From assembly GCF_003258595.1 (NCBI RefSeq), contig NZ_QHHQ01000006.1:1-64000 (forward strand): a DNA stretch of 64,000 nucleotides, written 5' to 3'. Made by a program: the position numbers and the translations under genes. Origin of the DNA: Acuticoccus sediminis. GTDB taxonomy: Bacteria > Pseudomonadota > Alphaproteobacteria > Rhizobiales > Amorphaceae. The notes under the pieces are model-generated. The model ran no database searches. It had not been told where the DNA came from and was given only the letters and a program-made list of their open reading frames with translations. Positions 55,132 through 63,999 of the stretch are shown here, piece by piece. The first letter of the stretch is position 1. Each line of letters begins with the position of its first letter.

Positions 55132-56538
55132 ATGAGCCCCAACCTCGCCGCCATCCTCTACCTGATCTCCGGCGTGCTGTTCATCCTCGCGCTGCGGGGA
55201 CTGTCGCATCCGGAAAGCAGCCGTCAGGGCAACCGCTTCGGCATGATCGGCATGGCGATCGCCATCCTGACCACGCTGGTCCTGGCGGCGCCGGACATCA
55301 TGGGCTGGCTCCTCATCATCGTCGGTGTCGGCATCGGCGGGGCGATCGGCGCCATCATGGCGCGGCGCATCCCGATGACGGCGATGCCGCAGCTCGTCGC
55401 CGCCTTCCACTCTCTGGTGGGCCTCGCCGCGGTGTTCGTGGCCGCCGGCGCGCTCTATGCGCCCGAGGCGTTCGGGATCGGCACGCCCTACCACATCAAG
55501 ACGCTGTCGCTGATCGAGATGGCGATCGGCGCGGCGATCGGCGCTCTGACCTTCACCGGCTCGGTGATCGCCTTCGCCAAGCTCGACGGGCGCATGTCCG
55601 GCAAGCCGATCATCCTGCCGCTGCGCCACTTCATCAACGCCGGGCTGCTGATCTTCCTCCTCATGGTCGTCGTCTGGTTCGTGGGCGCCGACCAGATGGT
55701 GCTGACACAGCGTTTCCTGTTCTGGGTCATCGTGCTGGCGGCGCTGGCGCTGGGCGGCCTCATCATCATCCCCATCGGCGGCGCGGACATGCCGGTCGTG
55801 GTGTCGATGCTGAACTCCTACTCGGGCTGGGCGGCGGCCGGCATCGGCTTCACCCTCGGCAACACGGCGCTGATCATCACCGGCGCGCTCGTCGGCTCCT
55901 CGGGCGCGATCCTGTCCTACATCATGTGCAAGGGCATGAACCGCTCGTTCATCTCGGTGATCCTGGGCGGCTTCGGCGGCGAGACGACGGGACCGGCGGG
56001 CGACCTCGGCGACCGGACCGTCAAGCAGGGCTCGGCCGAGGACGCGGCCTACATCATGAAGAATGCCGGCTCCGTGATCATCGTGCCGGGCTACGGCATG
56101 GCGGTGGCGCAGGCACAGCACGCGCTGCGCGAGATGGCCGACTCCCTCAAGGAGGCGGACGTGTCGGTGAAGTACGCGATCCACCCCGTCGCGGGCCGCA
56201 TGCCGGGCCACATGAACGTGCTGCTCGCCGAGGCGCAGGTGCCCTACGAGGAGGTCTTCGAGCTCGAGGACATCAACTCCGAGTTCGCGCAGACCGACGT
56301 CGCCTTCGTGATCGGCGCCAACGACGTGACCAATCCCGCCGCGCGCGACGACCCGTCCTCGCCCATCTACGGCATGCCCATCCTCGACGTGGACAAGGCC
56401 AAGACCGTGCTCTTCGTCAAGCGTTCGCTCGGCTCCGGCTATGCGGGCATCGACAATACGTTGTTCTATAAGGACAACAACATGATGCTGTTCGGCGACG
56501 CGAAGAAGATGGTCGAGGAGATCGTCAAAGCGCTCTGA
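55132..56538 (+). CDS. pntB: NAD(P) transhydrogenase subunit beta
   Basis: A 468-residue subunit. The N-terminal membrane domain of about 280 residues has eight to nine helices and motifs such as MLNSYSGWAAAGIGFTLGN. The C-terminal NADP(H)-binding domain III has VPGYGMAVAQAQHALREMAD, and an end segment VKRSLGSGYAGIDNTLFY that contacts NADPH. It completes the transhydrogenase gene set and supplies NADPH using the proton gradient. Confidence 0.96.
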   Translation: MSPNLAAILYLISGVLFILALRGLSHPESSRQGNRFGMIGMAIAILTTLVLAAPDIMGWLLIIVGVGIGGAIGAIMARRIPMTAMPQLVAAFHSLVGLAAVFVAAGALYAPEAFGIGTPYHIKTLSLIEMAIGAAIGALTFTGSVIAFAKLDGRMSGKPIILPLRHFINAGLLIFLLMVVVWFVGADQMVLTQRFLFWVIVLAALALGGLIIIPIGGADMPVVVSMLNSYSGWAAAGIGFTLGNTALIITGALVGSSGAILSYIMCKGMNRSFISVILGGFGGETTGPAGDLGDRTVKQGSAEDAAYIMKNAGSVIIVPGYGMAVAQAQHALREMADSLKEADVSVKYAIHPVAGRMPGHMNVLLAEAQVPYEEVFELEDINSEFAQTDVAFVIGANDVTNPAARDDPSSPIYGMPILDVDKAKTVLFVKRSLGSGYAGIDNTLFYKDNNMMLFGDAKKMVEEIVKAL

Positions 56539-56569
56539 CGGCGTCACCTTCTACCTCCGAGGACCGTCC

Positions 56570-57538
56570 ATGCGCATTGTGATGATCGTTTACCCGCCGA
56601 CGCTGCGGGAAAAGCTGCCGGCCGCCATCGGCCACGACGTCGAGATCGTGACGCTTCCGAACGAAGCCCGGAACACGCCCGACTTCGACATCGAGTTCCA
56701 GCCGGACGACGTCGTCATCTCGATGGAGATGGACCGTCCGGGCGGGACCATGCCGCCGGTGGCGCTGCTTCAGCTCCCCGGCGCCGGCACGGACCGCGTC
56801 GCCATGGAGACGCTGGCGCCGGAGACGACGGTCTGCAACGTCTACGACCACGAGATCCCGATCGCCGAGTACGTGCTCGCCGCGATGCTGGAGTGGGAGA
56901 TCGGGCTCGCAAGGATGCGGGCGAGCTTCACGGCGCAGACGTGGCCGGAGTTCTCACGCTTCCGCACCATGCACGGCGAGCTCTACGGCAAGACGCTGGG
57001 TGTCGTCGGCTTCGGCCGCATCGGCCGCGAGGCGGCCAAGCGCGCGGCGGCCTTCGGGATGACGGTGCTCGCGGTGGCGCGGCGGCCCGACGGTGGTCCG
57101 GCGGACGAGGTGCACCCGAGCGACGCGCTCGCCGAGGTGCTGCCGCGGTGCGACTACGTCCTCAACACGCTGCCCCTCAACGACGTCACCAAGGGGATCT
57201 TCGACGCCAGGATGCTGGCGGCGATGAAGCCGACGGGCGTGATCATCAACGTCGGCCGCGGCGAGACCATCGACGAGGAGGCGCTGTTCAACGCGCTTTC
57301 CAGCAAGTCGATCGGCGGCGCGATCATCGACGTCTGGTACCAGTATCCGCGCAGCAAGGGGGACAAGCCGGCGCCCTCGCGGTTCGACTTCTTCGGTCTC
57401 GACAACGTGATCCTGACGCCGCACTCCTCGGCGATCACGGACGCCCTGTGGTCGCGCCGCGCGGCGACGATCGCGGAGAACATCCGCCGCGTCGAAGCCG
57501 GCGAACCGCTCCTCAACGTGGTGCGTCCGGGCATCTGA
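56570..57538 (+). CDS. D-isomer 2-hydroxyacid dehydrogenase family protein
   Basis: A 322-residue NAD(P)-dependent oxidoreductase. The dinucleotide-binding segment is GVVGFGRIGREAAKRAAAFG, the catalytic Arg lies in NVGRGETIDEEAL, and the acid/base His lies in LTPHSSAITDALWSRR. Substrates in this family include formate, glyoxylate/hydroxypyruvate and phosphonates; none can be assigned here. ctccgagga lies just before the ATG. It may be co-transcribed with pntB, 31 bases upstream. Confidence 0.9.
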   Translation: MRIVMIVYPPTLREKLPAAIGHDVEIVTLPNEARNTPDFDIEFQPDDVVISMEMDRPGGTMPPVALLQLPGAGTDRVAMETLAPETTVCNVYDHEIPIAEYVLAAMLEWEIGLARMRASFTAQTWPEFSRFRTMHGELYGKTLGVVGFGRIGREAAKRAAAFGMTVLAVARRPDGGPADEVHPSDALAEVLPRCDYVLNTLPLNDVTKGIFDARMLAAMKPTGVIINVGRGETIDEEALFNALSSKSIGGAIIDVWYQYPRSKGDKPAPSRFDFFGLDNVILTPHSSAITDALWSRRAATIAENIRRVEAGEPLLNVVRPGI

Positions 57539-57546
57539 GACGAAGG

Positions 57547-57578
57547 CGCGCCGGGGTCCCCTCGCAGGTCCCGGCGCG
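57547..57578. terminator. Hairpin between the dehydrogenase and Omp10 genes
   Basis: cgcgccggg and cccggcgcg form a perfect 9-bp stem with a 14-base loop, 8 bases after the dehydrogenase stop codon. It sits between convergent genes, so it could end both transcripts, though only two T residues follow. Confidence 0.5.
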
Positions 57579-57614
57579 TTCGGGCAGTGAGCGTGGCCGC
57601 CCGTGTGGCGGGCG

Positions 57615-57950
57615 TCAGCGCACCCGCGTCATGGTGAAGGGCTGACCGACCGACGGGGCACAGGAGAGCTGGCGCGTGGTGACGAAGACGCACTTCGCGG
57701 CGCGGCTCTCGTTGGCCGCGATCGACGTCCAGGACAGCGTGATCCCGTCCGGGCTGCGGGCGTAGCGGCCGTCGGCCACGACGGTCTCGCCGGTGCCGGT
57801 GAGGCGGGAGGTGAAGGCGCCGTTGTTGAAATTGGCGATGAAGACGCCGTCGTCCGAGCTCCAGTTGCCGTCGATCGACGAACCGGACCCGCCGGTCACA
57901 CAGCCGGCCAACAGAAGGCTCAGCCCCAGGACGGTGACGATGGCGCGCAT
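57615..57950 (-). CDS. omp10: Omp10-like outer-membrane lipoprotein
   Basis: A 111-residue lipoprotein. The signal peptide ends with the lipobox LLAGC (Cys17). The mature part (IDGNWSSDDGVFIANFNNGA, ARSPDGITLSW, LSCAPSVGQPFTMTR) closely follows the layout of the Brucella Omp10 lipoprotein, with two cysteines (CVFVTTRQLSC) likely to form a disulfide. The family is a small beta-barrel-like, lipocalin-sized protein of the outer membrane, exposed in Brucella. It stands alone. Confidence 0.8.
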   Translation of the reverse strand: MRAIVTVLGLSLLLAGCVTGGSGSSIDGNWSSDDGVFIANFNNGAFTSRLTGTGETVVADGRYARSPDGITLSWTSIAANESRAAKCVFVTTRQLSCAPSVGQPFTMTRVR

Positions 57951-58346
57951 GTTCGGTTCCTCTCAGTAGGCTCGGTGAGTGGTCCGTTCGGAATGTGACG
58001 AGCTTGCCGGGGCGCCAATCGTGGCGCAACGGGGGCGGTGGATCCGGAGGGGGTAGGGGCGTGAGTTCGCAGGGTTTTGCGGCCTTCATGCAACGGATCG
58101 TTGCCTATTCTTGCGCCCCGCCGAGAGATCCCGATCGACTGTCCGATTTGGGATGAAATGCATGCCAATCCGGGCGGCGGTCCCGGCGTGCCGGGCCGCG
58201 TCCGGACGCGTGCCGAGCGTCCCCCGCAGATGCCGATTCCGTGTTAGCTGACCGTCCTGCCGGGCGCCGGGATGCCCGGCGTCACCTGAGGGACGGACGA
58301 CGATGGGCTGGAACGGATGGGATGGCGCGGCCGAGGGCGTGCGCCG
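57951..58346. other. Divergent intergenic region with two palindromes
   Basis: It separates omp10 (minus) from the GNAT gene (plus). It holds gcaacg-gat-cgttgc at 58090-58104, and gccgggc-gccgggat-gcccggc at 58259-58280, where the perfect 7-bp stem precedes the GNAT start. Both could be regulatory, and no gene is visible. Confidence 0.5.
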
Positions 58347-58805
58347 GTGAGCGGGGTCGAGATGCGGCCGGCGGAGCAGGGCGACATCGCCGCCATCGTC
58401 GGCCTCCTGGCGGACGACGTGCTGGGGGCGAGCCGCGAGACGGTGAGCGATCCGCCCCTGCCGCAGTATGTCGCCGCGTTCGAGGCGATGGCGGCGAACC
58501 CGTACGACCACCTCATCGTCGCGGTCGACGGGGGCGAAGTCGTGGGGTGCGCGCAGCTCACCGTGCTGAGCGGGTTGAGCCGGCGCGGCTCGAGGCGCGG
58601 GCTCATCGAGGCCGTGCGGGTGGCATCCTCCCATCGTGGCCGGGGGCTCGGCGAGACGCTCATCCGCCATGTGATGGCGCTGGCGCGGTCGGAGGGGTGT
58701 GCGCTCGTGCAGCTCACCTCCGATGCCTCCCGCACCCGCGCGCACGCCTTCTACGAGCGGCTCGGCTTCAAGAAGAGCCACGTGGGGATGAAGCTGGAGT
58801 TCTGA
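58347..58805 (+). CDS. GNAT family N-acetyltransferase
   Basis: A 152-residue acetyl-CoA-dependent acetyltransferase. The acetyl-CoA-binding motif A is EAVRVASSHRGRGLGETLIR, with the usual VASSHRGRGLG loop, and motif B is AHAFYERLGFKKSH. The substrate may be an amino group on a small molecule or protein; unknown. The start is uncertain: GTG at 58347 or ATG at 58317, ten codons upstream. Confidence 0.9.
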   Translation: MSGVEMRPAEQGDIAAIVGLLADDVLGASRETVSDPPLPQYVAAFEAMAANPYDHLIVAVDGGEVVGCAQLTVLSGLSRRGSRRGLIEAVRVASSHRGRGLGETLIRHVMALARSEGCALVQLTSDASRTRAHAFYERLGFKKSHVGMKLEF

Positions 58806-58906
58806 GGCGGCCCGCAGGCGGGCATGGTTCGGGATGGACCGAAACGTGGGCACGGGCTAACAGGGTAGGCGAGGCGACAACGCCTCCAACGACGGGAGCT
58901 CTGTCC

Positions 58907-59785
58907 GTGCCAGGCCCACATCCCGCACCCATCGATCCTCCCCCGCACATCGCCGACATGGCGACCCGATTCCGGGCATTGCACGAGGACTTCCTCGTGC
59001 TGCCGAACCCGTGGGACGCGGGGAGCGCCAAGCTCCTCGCCGAGGCGGGCTTCTCGGCGATCGCCTCCTCGTCGGCGGCGTGCGCGTGGACTATGGGCAA
59101 GCCCGACGGATCGCTGAACCGCAAGAGCGCCGTCGCCCACGCCGCGACGCTGAGCGCCGCCGCCGGCCTGCCGGTCAACGGCGACTTCGAGAGCGGCTAC
59201 GGCGAGACGCCGGCGGAGGTCGCCAAGACGATCGAGGCCGCCATCGACGCGGGCGTCGCGGGCTGCTCGATCGAGGATCTCGTCTCGGACCGGCCGGAGC
59301 CGCTTTACGACCGCGTCGTCGCCTGCCGCCGGCTAGAGGCGGCGCGCGACACCATCGAGCGTGCCGGCAGCGACTTCGTGCTGACCGGACGCTGCGAGGC
59401 TCTGGCGCCGTTCGGCAAGGACGGGCTGACGGAGGCGCTGGAGCGCATCCCGCTCTACGTCGAGGCGGGCGCGCACGTGATCTACGTGCCGTATCTCACC
59501 GAGGCCGCGGAGGTCGAGGCCGTTCTGGAGGCGTCGAGCGTGCCGGTCAGCGTCATCGCCGGGCTCGGCGGCGTGAGCAACGACCTCGCCGCGCTGAGGG
59601 CCCTCGGCGTCAGGCGGATCACGCTGGGCTCGAACCTCTACAAGGTGGCGCTCGGCAGCTTCCTCACCGCCGTGGACGCGCTCGCCGACGGGCGGGTCGA
59701 ACTGCCCGGGGCGGTGCCGAGCGCGCGCGTCAACGGCGCCTTCGCCAGGCCGCGCCCGGGACACGGGCCGGCGTCGGGATCCTGA
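58907..59785 (+). CDS. Isocitrate lyase/PEP mutase family protein
   Basis: A 292-residue TIM-barrel enzyme of the ICL/PEPM superfamily, which makes or breaks C-C or P-C bonds next to carboxylates. Seen segments: VLPNPWDAGSAKLLAEAGF, VNGDFESGYGETPAEV with the metal-binding Asp/Glu, and CSIEDLVSDRPEPLYD. A classical KCGH-type catalytic loop is not obvious, so it is likely neither isocitrate lyase nor PEP mutase but a related enzyme. It starts at a GTG at 58907 with gggag 8 bases before; ATG 58958 is an alternative. Confidence 0.88.
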   Translation: MPGPHPAPIDPPPHIADMATRFRALHEDFLVLPNPWDAGSAKLLAEAGFSAIASSSAACAWTMGKPDGSLNRKSAVAHAATLSAAAGLPVNGDFESGYGETPAEVAKTIEAAIDAGVAGCSIEDLVSDRPEPLYDRVVACRRLEAARDTIERAGSDFVLTGRCEALAPFGKDGLTEALERIPLYVEAGAHVIYVPYLTEAAEVEAVLEASSVPVSVIAGLGGVSNDLAALRALGVRRITLGSNLYKVALGSFLTAVDALADGRVELPGAVPSARVNGAFARPRPGHGPASGS

Positions 59786-59786
59786 G

Positions 59787-60149
59787 GTGGAGGCGGACGA
59801 CCTCATCGACCTGTTCTCGCCGCTCGGTCCGGTCTCGGTGAAGCGGATGTTCGGCGGCAAGGGGGTCTGGGCCGACGGGGTGATGTTCGCGCTCGTCGCC
59901 TACGGCGAGGTGTACCTCAAGACCGATGCCGAGACGCAGGAGATGCTGGCGGACGCCGAGCCGTTCAGCTTCCGCCGCGGCGAGAAGGTCATCGCGACGA
60001 GCTACCGCCGCCTCCCGGCCGAATGCTTCGACGATCCCGACGAACTGGTCCGCTACGCCGGTGCTGCCCTGGAGGCGGCCCGGCGCGGCGCCGCCGCGAA
60101 GCCGCCGAAGACCCCGAAGGCGCGGGGGCGGCGGCGGGCGGTGTCCTAG
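59787..60149 (+). CDS. TfoX/Sxy N-terminal domain protein
   Basis: A 120-residue protein holding one TfoX_N domain (LIDLFSPLGPVSVKRMFGGK then GVMFALVAYGEVYLKTDAET), then a basic, Lys/Pro/Arg-rich tail. TfoX proteins promote competence in some gammaproteobacteria, but short alphaproteobacterial homologues have no proven role. It begins at a GTG one base after the previous stop codon, so the two genes are coupled. Confidence 0.85.
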   Translation: MEADDLIDLFSPLGPVSVKRMFGGKGVWADGVMFALVAYGEVYLKTDAETQEMLADAEPFSFRRGEKVIATSYRRLPAECFDDPDELVRYAGAALEAARRGAAAKPPKTPKARGRRRAVS

Positions 60150-60218
60150 GCGACTGCCGGTGACGATGTGACTGGAACGAGAGACGAGTGCCCCGACGGG
60201 GTTGAAGGAGATGAGACG

Positions 60219-60704
60219 ATGCTGATCCGTCCGATCACCGAGGCGGATGCGCCTGCCGTTTGGTCGATCATCGAGCCGATCATCCGCGCCGGCGAGGAAT
60301 ACGCGCTGGACCGCGACATGAGCGAGGCGGACGCGCTGGCGTACTGGATCGCCAGCGACCGCGAGACCTTCGTGGCCGAGGTCGACGGCGAGGTGCTGGG
60401 CTCCTACTACATCCGGCCCAATCAGGCCGGCGGCGGGCGCCATGTGGCCAACTGCGGCTACGCTGTCGCGGCGGCGGCGCGCGGGCGGGGGATCGCGCGC
60501 GGGATGTGCGCCCATTCGCTGAGCCATGCACGCGAGCGGGGCTACCGCGCCATGCAGTTCAACTTCGTCGTCGCGACCAACGTCCGCGCCGTCGGGCTGT
60601 GGGCGTCGATGGGGTTCGAGACGCTGACGCGCCTTCCCGGAGCATTCATGCACCCGGCCGCGGGGGAAGTGGACGCGCTGGTGATGTTCCAGCGCCTCGA
60701 CTGA
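60219..60704 (+). CDS. GNAT family N-acetyltransferase
   Basis: A 161-residue acetyltransferase. Motif A is seen in YAVAAAARGRGIARGMCAHS, with the loop ARGRGIARGM, and motif B in NVRAVGLWASMGFE. It resembles N-acetyltransferases that modify amino acids or aminoglycoside-like acceptors; unknown here. I chose the ATG at 60219 with aaggag 8 bases before it; an upstream in-frame ATG at 60210 is less well placed. It is convergent with cobN. Confidence 0.9.
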   Translation: MLIRPITEADAPAVWSIIEPIIRAGEEYALDRDMSEADALAYWIASDRETFVAEVDGEVLGSYYIRPNQAGGGRHVANCGYAVAAAARGRGIARGMCAHSLSHARERGYRAMQFNFVVATNVRAVGLWASMGFETLTRLPGAFMHPAAGEVDALVMFQRLD

Positions 60705-60789
60705 CGCGGTCAGGCGGAGGCGCCGGGGGCGCTCGGGCTTCACCGGGGAACAACAGGCTGGGATCCGCAGTGCCGTGGTCGCGCGGCGG

Positions 60790-63700
60790 TCAGGCCGTGG
60801 CGGTCAGGGTGGCGGCGGCCTCGTTCGAGCGGGGATGCCAGAGGCCGCGGGCGATCGCTTCGCCGAGCCGGGCGGTCATCTCGGTCCACGCGGCGGGGTT
60901 GTTGGCCTTCATGAACGCGGCGACCGTCTCGTCGGCGACGAAGGCGGCGTAGGTGGCGTCGAAGTGATGGTCCTTCACGGCGCCCGTGGTGGCGGCGAAG
61001 GCGAACATGTAGTCGACCGTCGCCGCCATCTCGAACGCGCCCTTGTAGCCGTGCCGCATGACGCCGGCGATCCACTTCGGATTGGTGACGCGGCCCCGCA
61101 CGACGCGGGCAATCTCCTCCTCGAGGGTGCGCACGACGGGGCGCTCGGGGCGGGAGTGGTCGTTGTGGTAGACGGCCGGCCGCGTGCCGCGCTCGCGCTG
61201 CACGGCGGCGGTGAGGCCGCCTTCGAACTGGTAGTAGTCGTCCGAATCGAGGAGGTCGTGCTCGCGGTTGTCCTGATTGTGGAGCACCGCTTCCACGGTG
61301 GCGAGGCGCGTCCGTAGCGCGTCGCGGTCGGGGGTTCCTTCCGCGCGGGCGCCGTAGGCGTAGCCGCCCCAGACGGAGAAGGCTTCGGCGAGGTCGTCCC
61401 GCGTCTCCCAGCCGCCCTCGTCGATAAGCGCCTGGAGGCCTGCGCCGTAGGCACCGGGCTTCGAGCCGAAGATGCGGTGGCCGGCGCGGGCGGCCGCCTC
61501 GTCCTCCGGGGTGCCCCCGGCGAGGAGGGTCTCGCGCTCGGACCGCATGCGGGCGGCGATGGGGTTCTCGGCGGCGTCCTCCTCGAGCGCGCCGATGGCG
61601 CGGGCGGCGCGGTCGAAAAGCGAGATCTGGTCCGGGAAGGCGTCGCGGAAGAAGCCGGAGATGCGCAAGGTGACGTCGATGCGCGGGCGGCCGAGGACCG
61701 CGAGCGGGGTGATCTCGTAGCCGGTGACGCGGCGCGAGGCCGGGTCCCAGAGCGGTTTGGCGCCGATCAGGGCGAGGGCCTGGGCGATGTCGTCGCCGCC
61801 GGTGCGCATGTTGGCCGTGCCCCAGCAGGAGAGGGCGATGGACGTCGGCCAGTCGCCGTGGTCCTGCAGGTGCCGGGTCAGGACCAGCTCGGCCGAGCGG
61901 CGGCCGATCTCCCACGCCGCCGGGGTCGGTACCGAGCGCGTGTCGACGGAGTAGAAGTTCCGCCCGGTCGGGAGCACGTCGGGGCGGCCGCGGCTCGGCG
62001 CGCCCGAGGGGCCGGGGCGCACGAAGCGCCCGTCGAGCGCGGTGAGGACGCCGGCGATCTCACGCGGCCCGCAGGCGTCGACCGCCGGGGCGAGGCGGGT
62101 GCCGATTTCGGCGAGCACGGCGGCCGTGGCGGTCCACCTGGGCGGGCAGGGCGCGCCGTCGATCAGGTCCGCGGCGAGCCCCTCGAGGCGCTCGATGGTG
62201 TCGCCCTCGGTGCGCCACGGGGCGGCGGAGGCGCCGAGGGCGTCGGGGCGCGGGCCGGTCCAGGGCGTGCTCATGGCCGACGCGAGCGGGTCGAAGCCGA
62301 GCGCGAGGTCGGCGGCGAGCGCGCGCAGGAGGGATGCGTCCCCGGGCTGTTCGCCGCGAGGGGTGCGCACCAGGGCGGCGAGGAGGTCGGTGCGCAGCCG
62401 CCCCTCGGGCGATCGGCCGAAGACGTGCAGGCCGTCCCGGATCTGCAGTTCCTTCAGCTCGCACAGCCACGCGTCGAGGCGCTCCAGCGCGTCCTGCTCG
62501 GCGAGGCCGGCGAGGCCGATGTCCTCGGCGAGGCCGCTGGTGGCGGCGAGGTCCAGGATTTCGCGGGCGAGGTGCCGGGTGCGGCGCGCGTCGCCGCCGG
62601 AGGCTTCGTAGTACTCGTCGACCAGCGCCTCGAGGTCGCGCATCGGGCCGTGGCTTTCGGCGCGCGTCAGCGGCGGGGTGAGGTGGTCGACGATGACGGC
62701 CTGGGCGCGGCGCTTGGCCTGGGCGCCCTCGCCGGGGTCGTTGACGATGAAGGGGTAGACGTGGGGCAGCGGGCCGAAGACGGCCTCGGGGAAGCAGCGG
62801 TCCGAGAGGGCGAGCGCCTTGCCGGGCAGCCACTCGAGGTTGCCGTGCTTGCCCATGTGGATGACGGCGTCCACCTCGCCGCGCAGAAAGGCGTAGAAGG
62901 CGAGATAGCCGTGCGGCGGGACGAGGTCCGGCGCGTGGTACGTCTCCTTCGGGTCGATGTTGTAGCCGCGCGCGGGCTGGATGCCGACGAGGACGTGGCC
63001 GAGCCGGACCAGCGGGAGGCCGAATGCGCCGGAAGGGGTGGCGGGTCCGGACGGAGCGGGGGCAGGAGCGAAGAAGGGGTCGGCCTCGGGCTCGCCCCAG
63101 CGCTCGGTGACCGCGTCGCGGACCTCCTGCGGGAGGCGGGCGAAGAACTTCGCGTAGGCGTCCAGCGGAAGCGTGACGGTCGCCGGGTTCTGCGGGTTGG
63201 CGTTCGTGGGGGCGCGTTGCAGGCGCTCGACCAGGGCGTTGCCGTCCGTGGGGAGCGGGCCGGTGGCGTAGCCGGCGGCCTGCATCGCCTCGAGAAGCGT
63301 GACGGTGCCGGCCGGGGTGTCGAGGCCGACGCCGTTGGCGAGGCGGCCGTCGCGGTTGGGGTAGTTGGCGAGGACGATGGCGACGCGGCGGTCGGCCGGG
63401 TCGGCCGGGAGCGTCGCCCAGCGGCGGGCGAGCTCGGCGACAAAGCGGACGCGCTCCGGCTCCGGCTCCGAGCGCACGACGTTGCACTCGGTACGCTCGT
63501 CCCACCGGGCGAGGGCCTTGAAGGCGATGGCGCGGGTGACGATGCGCCCGTCCACCTCGGGGAGCGCGACGTTCATGGCGAGGTCGCGCGCGGTAAGGCC
63601 CTGCGCGCCGGACTCCCACGCGGCCCGGGTGGAGCCGGAGAGGATCGCCTGGAGGACGGGGGCGCCGGTTTCGTCGAGCACGGTACCGCCGTCGGAGCCG

Positions 63701-63999
63701 GGCGTGCTCGCCGCGAAGGCGGTGGTGTTGAGAATGACGCCGGGGCTCGCCTTGGCGAAGGTGCCGCGGATGACCTCCTGGCTGGTCGCGTCCTTCAGCG
63801 ACGCGGCGAAGAGGGGGAGCGGGTTGAGGCCTTCGGCGCGCAGCGCGGCGGCGAGGGCGTCGATGGGACCGGTCTGCCCGCCCTGGACGAGCGCGCGGTA
63901 GAAGGTGATGGCGGCGACCGGCGCGCCCGGGGTCCAGGTGGCGGCGAGATCCTCGAACGAGGCGATCCCGGTGCCGGGCAGCCAGATCCCGGCAGGCGG
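60790..63999 (-). CDS. cobN: Cobaltochelatase subunit CobN (5' partial)
   Basis: The large, porphyrin-binding subunit of the aerobic cobaltochelatase, which with CobS and CobT inserts cobalt into hydrogenobyrinic acid a,c-diamide. About 1069 residues are visible and the frame is open to the right edge, so the N-terminal part lies outside. Conserved segments include FYRALVQGGQ, VIHMGKHGNLEWLPGKALAL, GKHGNLEW metal-pocket region, and RISGFFRDAFPDQISLFDRA. The codons continue upstream of GTG 63681, which I do not take as the start. Other cob genes are expected beyond the right edge. Confidence 0.95.
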   Translation of the reverse strand, partial: PPAGIWLPGTGIASFEDLAATWTPGAPVAAITFYRALVQGGQTGPIDALAAALRAEGLNPLPLFAASLKDATSQEVIRGTFAKASPGVILNTTAFAASTPGSDGGTVLDETGAPVLQAILSGSTRAAWESGAQGLTARDLAMNVALPEVDGRIVTRAIAFKALARWDERTECNVVRSEPEPERVRFVAELARRWATLPADPADRRVAIVLANYPNRDGRLANGVGLDTPAGTVTLLEAMQAAGYATGPLPTDGNALVERLQRAPTNANPQNPATVTLPLDAYAKFFARLPQEVRDAVTERWGEPEADPFFAPAPAPSGPATPSGAFGLPLVRLGHVLVGIQPARGYNIDPKETYHAPDLVPPHGYLAFYAFLRGEVDAVIHMGKHGNLEWLPGKALALSDRCFPEAVFGPLPHVYPFIVNDPGEGAQAKRRAQAVIVDHLTPPLTRAESHGPMRDLEALVDEYYEASGGDARRTRHLAREILDLAATSGLAEDIGLAGLAEQDALERLDAWLCELKELQIRDGLHVFGRSPEGRLRTDLLAALVRTPRGEQPGDASLLRALAADLALGFDPLASAMSTPWTGPRPDALGASAAPWRTEGDTIERLEGLAADLIDGAPCPPRWTATAAVLAEIGTRLAPAVDACGPREIAGVLTALDGRFVRPGPSGAPSRGRPDVLPTGRNFYSVDTRSVPTPAAWEIGRRSAELVLTRHLQDHGDWPTSIALSCWGTANMRTGGDDIAQALALIGAKPLWDPASRRVTGYEITPLAVLGRPRIDVTLRISGFFRDAFPDQISLFDRAARAIGALEEDAAENPIAARMRSERETLLAGGTPEDEAAARAGHRIFGSKPGAYGAGLQALIDEGGWETRDDLAEAFSVWGGYAYGARAEGTPDRDALRTRLATVEAVLHNQDNREHDLLDSDDYYQFEGGLTAAVQRERGTRPAVYHNDHSRPERPVVRTLEEEIARVVRGRVTNPKWIAGVMRHGYKGAFEMAATVDYMFAFAATTGAVKDHHFDATYAAFVADETVAAFMKANNPAAWTEMTARLGEAIARGLWHPRSNEAAATLTATA

